Source: Glandiceps talaboti (lineage: Eukaryota; Hemichordata; Enteropneusta; Spengelidae). From it: 64,000 bases of DNA. The notes below the pieces were generated by a model, which was not told where the DNA came from, did not search any database, and saw nothing but the letters and a program-made list of their open reading frames with translations. Location: NCBI RefSeq assembly GCF_964340395.1, contig NC_135550.1, positions 23,416,176-23,480,175 of the forward strand. Direction: 5' to 3'. A program made the translations under genes and the position numbers. This document shows, piece by piece, positions 59,721 through 64,000 of this stretch (positions are counted from its first letter, which is position 1; every line of letters begins with the position of its first letter).

Positions 59721-62330
59721 AATTTCACACCCACACTATACATAATGCAAGCTTTTTTCCCTGATATAGATTTTTTGATATTTGCAATGTATTGATTTTT
59801 TTTATCATACATAATCATGTTACAAAATGGTTTACTTAATTCTAGAATGATAACTCTGGATATTTTGGAATATCTTGTCTTTTTTTAAATTTGAGATTTT
59901 TAAAAAATAATTTTACACAGAATACGATCACCTTGTAAAGAACAGTAATGCCTGTGAGTTAAAATATCACATGTTGTGCGATCAATTGTACAAACAGAAT
60001 AAGAGTCTCAATTTTTTTTTTGCTGGAAGCTATTACAGTGCACTATATGGAATACATTATAATCCATGGATGCCAAGAGAGTGGGTGGACTGTAGTAACA
60101 CAAAATGTTAATTCAGGGGTTGTGATAACCTCATATTTTAATTCAATCTTTCATGAAATAAATTCAAAATTTTGCACCAGAAAAGTCTCATTAACTGATA
60201 TTAAAACATTTATAACTGTAAATACCTCAATTGTCTTTAGAAATATTCAATATTTGCTTTACTTCATTTTCTTCTTTTTTTAAAAAAAGTTCTATTCTGC
60301 TCAAACAAAATACATTCTACACACATTTCTGACAAATCTACTTTAAATGGGAATCCATCAAGCAATAATACATTTTTTAGATTTTAATCAGTAACTTTTC
60401 ATATTACATTATCTCCAGACTTATGGCACAGTCATTTGAAATACCAGTAGCTGGAATTCAAGTACCAATATTTAGTTGTTGCTTTTGAATAATACATAAT
60501 AATATAAATATTTTTTACAAATCCATATGGATACCAATCCAATGGACGAGAAGTCTCACCATCATTGTTTTACTGCTACCAGTACATTATGCATTTCAAA
60601 GACGTGTAAAATGGATGTGGTGTTTTGGTCGAGTGTGGAGGTATGACAGCGACATTTTAGGTTTTGGTTTTATACAATGGACACAAACTAACACTATAGT
60701 TGTGACATGCTAAAGCTATTGAATGGCATTGGTTTTATTGTAGTTTGTACTCACAGTAGGGTGGTGATTCTGATGACTTCCATGATTTGGCAGTGTACAT
60801 TTTTGTGGACAGTAGGGTGGTGTTTCTGAAGACTTCCATGATTTGGCAGTGTACATTTTTGTGGACTTTCAGTGTTTACACTCTCTTGATTACAGGCCTG
60901 GGTGATTATATCTGCACGACAGAGCAAAAACTATCACCCACTTGTATAATTTACCACTGTGACATCACACAATAATAGTTTTAGTTTGTCTCTAGCTTAG
61001 TACGCCAAATCCTCAGTTGTCACTGCAGTAATTGAGGGACAAGTGGCTCAAGTGTTTGGTGTGTGAAATGAATGGTTATATGGATAGAATCATAGACCCT
61101 CTGACTTCAGGATCTATGATGGAATCGTGAGAATAGATTAAGTAAAAAAGACAAGCACACTTTTTCTTACAAGTTGGTTTAACGTAAAGATAAGGTGGAC
61201 ATTTTTTTGAAATTCACATTAAGTAAACTGTTCATGAAACTTGATGGATTAGACTACAAATGCATTTGTCATTAAAAATTGTCAAACCTATCTTCCAGAA
61301 TCTCAATAGCAGTAACATTTTACCATATTTTTTATCAAATTTTTGTTTGATGAAAAATATACTGAACCCTTACTGGAAATGTCCAAATCCTTCTGATAGG
61401 CCAAGTTACCTCTTTACTCATTGTTGACAATAGTAGTACTATTGACAATACTGTGTAAACTGGCTTGATGTCCATGTGTAAACAGTCATGAACTAGGTAC
61501 AGCCTTTGATTTTTTATTTGTCATCAAATCATAACTTTTTGGGATGCAGAGATAGAGTTTGATGAAAATAGGTGCTTACATATATGCTTCAACAAGTACA
61601 ACAGCAGAAGTTGAAAGCAAGAATAACCATTTATGTAAACATACTGTTACAGCTACTGTACTGGGGATTTTGAGAACAGCAGGTAAACTTGCAGTATTTC
61701 TAAACCAGGATTTCTTAACAACTGAAGGTATACAATATTTATAAACCACTATTTCTGTAGTCTAGTCCCTATACGATATCATTGTGATTTAGTTAGAGAC
61801 CACGTTGGCATCCAGACTACTATTTCTGAGTCTCTACAGGAGACATAAACTTCTCTACCCATCATCTTGATGATGGTGATTTACAATTTTTATAAACTTG
61901 TAGTCTGTACTGTATTTCTGATTTTCTGCAAATACATGAACCTCTAACACAGTATGTCCCGCTATCATAGAGAGAGTATGCCCCTATCATGTCAATCACC
62001 CTAAGGGTTCATTTGGCAATCTGAATTGTATCTATGTAACAATAGCTGCATTGTCATTGTACATAAAAACATTTTTGTTTTCGCATCAACTGTGGATAGG
62101 TGAACAATTGTTTCCAAGTCTCCACTGATAAACAACACACTACTAAAACCACTATTGATGAACAATGACACAATGCAGCCATTGTTACAATGTACAATTC
62201 AGAATGCCAAATGAAGTCTAAATTAGACTTATCATAGTTGTTTATCTTATGAGTGTAGGTACCATATTACCATGCTTTCTTTTTTTTGTTTCCAAAGTTC
62301 TTAAATCAAACTTGGAAGTGTTCAGTTGTA
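59720..62330. other. Non-coding region
   Basis: No exon is recognised. A 48-bp direct duplication (GTGGTG-TTCTGA-GACTTCCATGATTTGGCAGT, 60760-60860) is present. A second copy of the dispersed GGCTTGATGTCCATGTGTAA motif lies near 61462. Confidence 0.5.
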
Positions 62331-62334
62331 GTTA

Positions 62335-62665
62335 GTCCACAGACTTGACTATCTGTCACGACATTGTGGCTTGACAGACTTGGCTAGATGTCACGACATT
62401 CTGGCTTGATAGACTTGGCTATCTGTCACAACATTCTGGCTTTGACAGACTTGGCTAGATGTCACAACATTCTGGCTTGACAGACATGGCTATCTGTCAC
62501 AACATCGTGGCTTGACAGACATGGCTATCTGTCACAACATCGTGGCTTGACAGACTTGGCTATCTGTCACAACACCGTGGCTTGACAGACTTGGTTATCT
62601 GTCATGACATTCTGGCTTGACAGACTTGGCTATCTGACATGACATATGTAATGCTGGCTTGACAC
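62335..62665. repeat. 35-bp minisatellite, about nine copies, each with an internal dyad
   Basis: The unit is TTGACAGACTTGGCTATCTG followed by TCACAACATTCTGGC. Copies alternate ATCTG/AGATG and ATTCTGG/ATCGTGG variants. TGACAGA and TCTGTCA within each unit are inverted, so each unit can form a short hairpin. Confidence 0.92.
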
Positions 62666-62904
62666 CGACATTTCTTGTAAATGACATACTCAAGCCAGAT
62701 AGCTTACTGTTCTATCAATCATATCAGTTAAACACAACTGACTGCTGCACGTTATTTCATATTTAACAGTCACTGCTTTATTGTCATGCTCATTGTCAAT
62801 AAAATATTATGATTGTAGGAAATCCGGCATAAAATGTTGTCTTAGGAATAGCGATGAAGTCAGCCAAGAATGTATCAAGTGACACTAGCAGTATATTAAT
62901 GACT

Positions 62905-63495
62905 CATATGGTTGTCATATCTAGAATTAATTATATTTCATTGTTTTTTCATTTCATCGGTGACGCTAATTCATGACTGTCTGCCAAGGAATTTATTCTT
63001 GATATGGTTGTCATATCTACAATTAATTATATTTCATTGTTTTTTCATTTCATCGGTGACGCTAATTCATGACTGTCTGCAAAGAAATTTATTTCTTCTT
63101 GATATGGTTGTCATATCTACAATTAATTATATTTCATTGTTTTTTCATTTCATCGGTGACGCTAATTCATGACTGTCTGCCAAGAAATATATTTCTTCTT
63201 GATATGGTTGTCATATCTATAATTACTAATATTTCATTGTTTTTTCATTTCAACGGTGACGCTAATTCATGACTGTCTGCCAAGGAATTTATTTATTTCT
63301 TCTTGATATGATTGTCATATCTATAATTAATAATATTTCATTGTTTTTTCATTTCATCGGTGACGCTAATTCATGAATATCTGAGAATTCATTTCTTTTT
63401 ATGACATGGTTGTCATATCTATAATTACTAATATTTCAATTGTTTTTTCATTTCATTGTAACGCTAATTCAAAACTGTCTGTCAAGGAATTCATT
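62905..63495. repeat. Tandem array, six copies of a ~100-bp unit
   Basis: The unit starts ATGGTTGTCATATCTA-AATTA, then ATATTTCATTGTTTTTTCAT, TTCATCGGTGACGCTAATTC and ATGACTGTCTGCCAAGGAAT. Copies begin near 62908, 63004, 63105, 63204, 63307 and 63406. The last two are more diverged. Apparent open frames (MVVISTINYISLFFHF) are due to the repeat. Confidence 0.95.
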
Positions 63496-63499
63496 ACTT

Positions 63500-64000
63500 G
63501 TTGTAATAATATTTTCATGTTGGGTGAGGCTGTTTGGCGAGTTTAGCTGCAGTGAAAATTGACAGAAAATTGAACTATGCCACAAAAATCAATAGGTTTT
63601 GCTGTTGTCAAAATGTCACTCGGGTGACAGTTTGTAATGAATTATCTACTGCGTTTTCAACACACCACTATTGTATGTCTTAATCAAATATTTTTCATTA
63701 TTTCCAAATTTTTCCCTATCCCTGATAATTTTCAATATTATGTTTTGACAGCTGTGAAAGAGGGTTTTTTTTTCAGAGCAACACACAAAGCTACATTTTA
63801 AGGGCTTTCAAACCTGACCTAAATTCTCCCTCCTCGTAACAACGGTCGCATAACAAACTTCCTCAATCTTAGGGTGTTCTCTCGATAGGCATGTTGAATC
63901 TACCCAACAAGCCTCTCAGTGTATACATTTCATAGCCTTGAAGAAGTTCACTTCATTGCTGTCTTTCTACTCAACATAATCCATACCATCAAAGAGAAGT
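63500..64000. other. Right-end non-coding sequence
   Basis: I see no exon. The next upstream RAD51B exon is expected on the minus strand beyond this end. Confidence 0.5.

Noticed and set aside
62912-63272. Plus-strand frames encoding repeated MVVIST-INYISLFFHF
   Set aside because: They come from the ~100-bp tandem array. The unit length varies and the frame is not maintained.
52615-64000. Search for upstream RAD51B exons (Walker A/B, LAREASSLKYLAEEF-type sequence) on the minus strand
   Set aside because: I found no stretch encoding these motifs with splice sites. They are presumed to lie beyond the window.
1-64000. tRNA, rRNA, CRISPR arrays, bacterial operons
   Set aside because: None is visible. 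The direct-repeat arrays lack unique spacers, and the sequence is eukaryotic.

Overview
This is animal (bilaterian) nuclear DNA, most likely from a marine invertebrate. It has spliced genes with GT-AG introns, very low coding density, long microsatellites, LINE and SINE tails, and foldback DNA transposons. I cannot place it to phylum. The proteins resemble vertebrate orthologues closely (ZFP36L1-like and RAD51B-like), but the genes and repeats are compact and not vertebrate in style. An amphioxus, hemichordate, echinoderm or spiralian source would all fit.

Layout. (1) 0-11.4 kb has normal CpG density and holds a complete two-exon ZFP36-family gene (+ strand, exons at 5404-5457 and 5678-6718). 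A CArG box and a palindromic CRE lie upstream, and AU-rich elements lie in the 3' UTR. (2) 11.4-50.8 kb is CpG-poor and contains no convincing gene. It holds microsatellites, minisatellites (one built around E2F-like sites), foldback repeats, a LINE 3' end with a (CATAA)n tail at about 19.3-20.0 kb, and a LINE tail at 43.7-44.0 kb. (3) 50.88-52.61 kb carries three consecutive minus-strand exons, all below ORF-track size, that join in frame and encode the C-terminal part of RAD51B. The upstream exons must lie beyond 64 kb, and the true 3' end is probably well to the left. (4) 54.39-56.22 kb is a TIR DNA transposon with a decayed SAP-like ORF. Two copies of a palindromic MITE with 9-bp target duplications are nested inside it. 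(5) 57.95-58.64 kb is a plus-strand intronless ORF for a 228-residue EF-hand protein, nested opposite the presumed RAD51B intron. (6) 58.9-63.5 kb is dominated by degenerate tandem arrays.

How the pieces relate. ZFP36L (mRNA decay through AU-rich elements) and RAD51B (homologous recombination) face each other tail to tail. This is the same arrangement I recall for human chromosome 14q24 (RAD51B and ZFP36L1). The main result of this window is therefore a deeply conserved convergent gene pair separated by a roughly 40-kb non-coding interval. The sharp change in CpG density near 11.4 kb coincides with a minus-strand AATAAA and suggests that the RAD51B transcription unit extends that far. That is an inference to be tested with RNA data.
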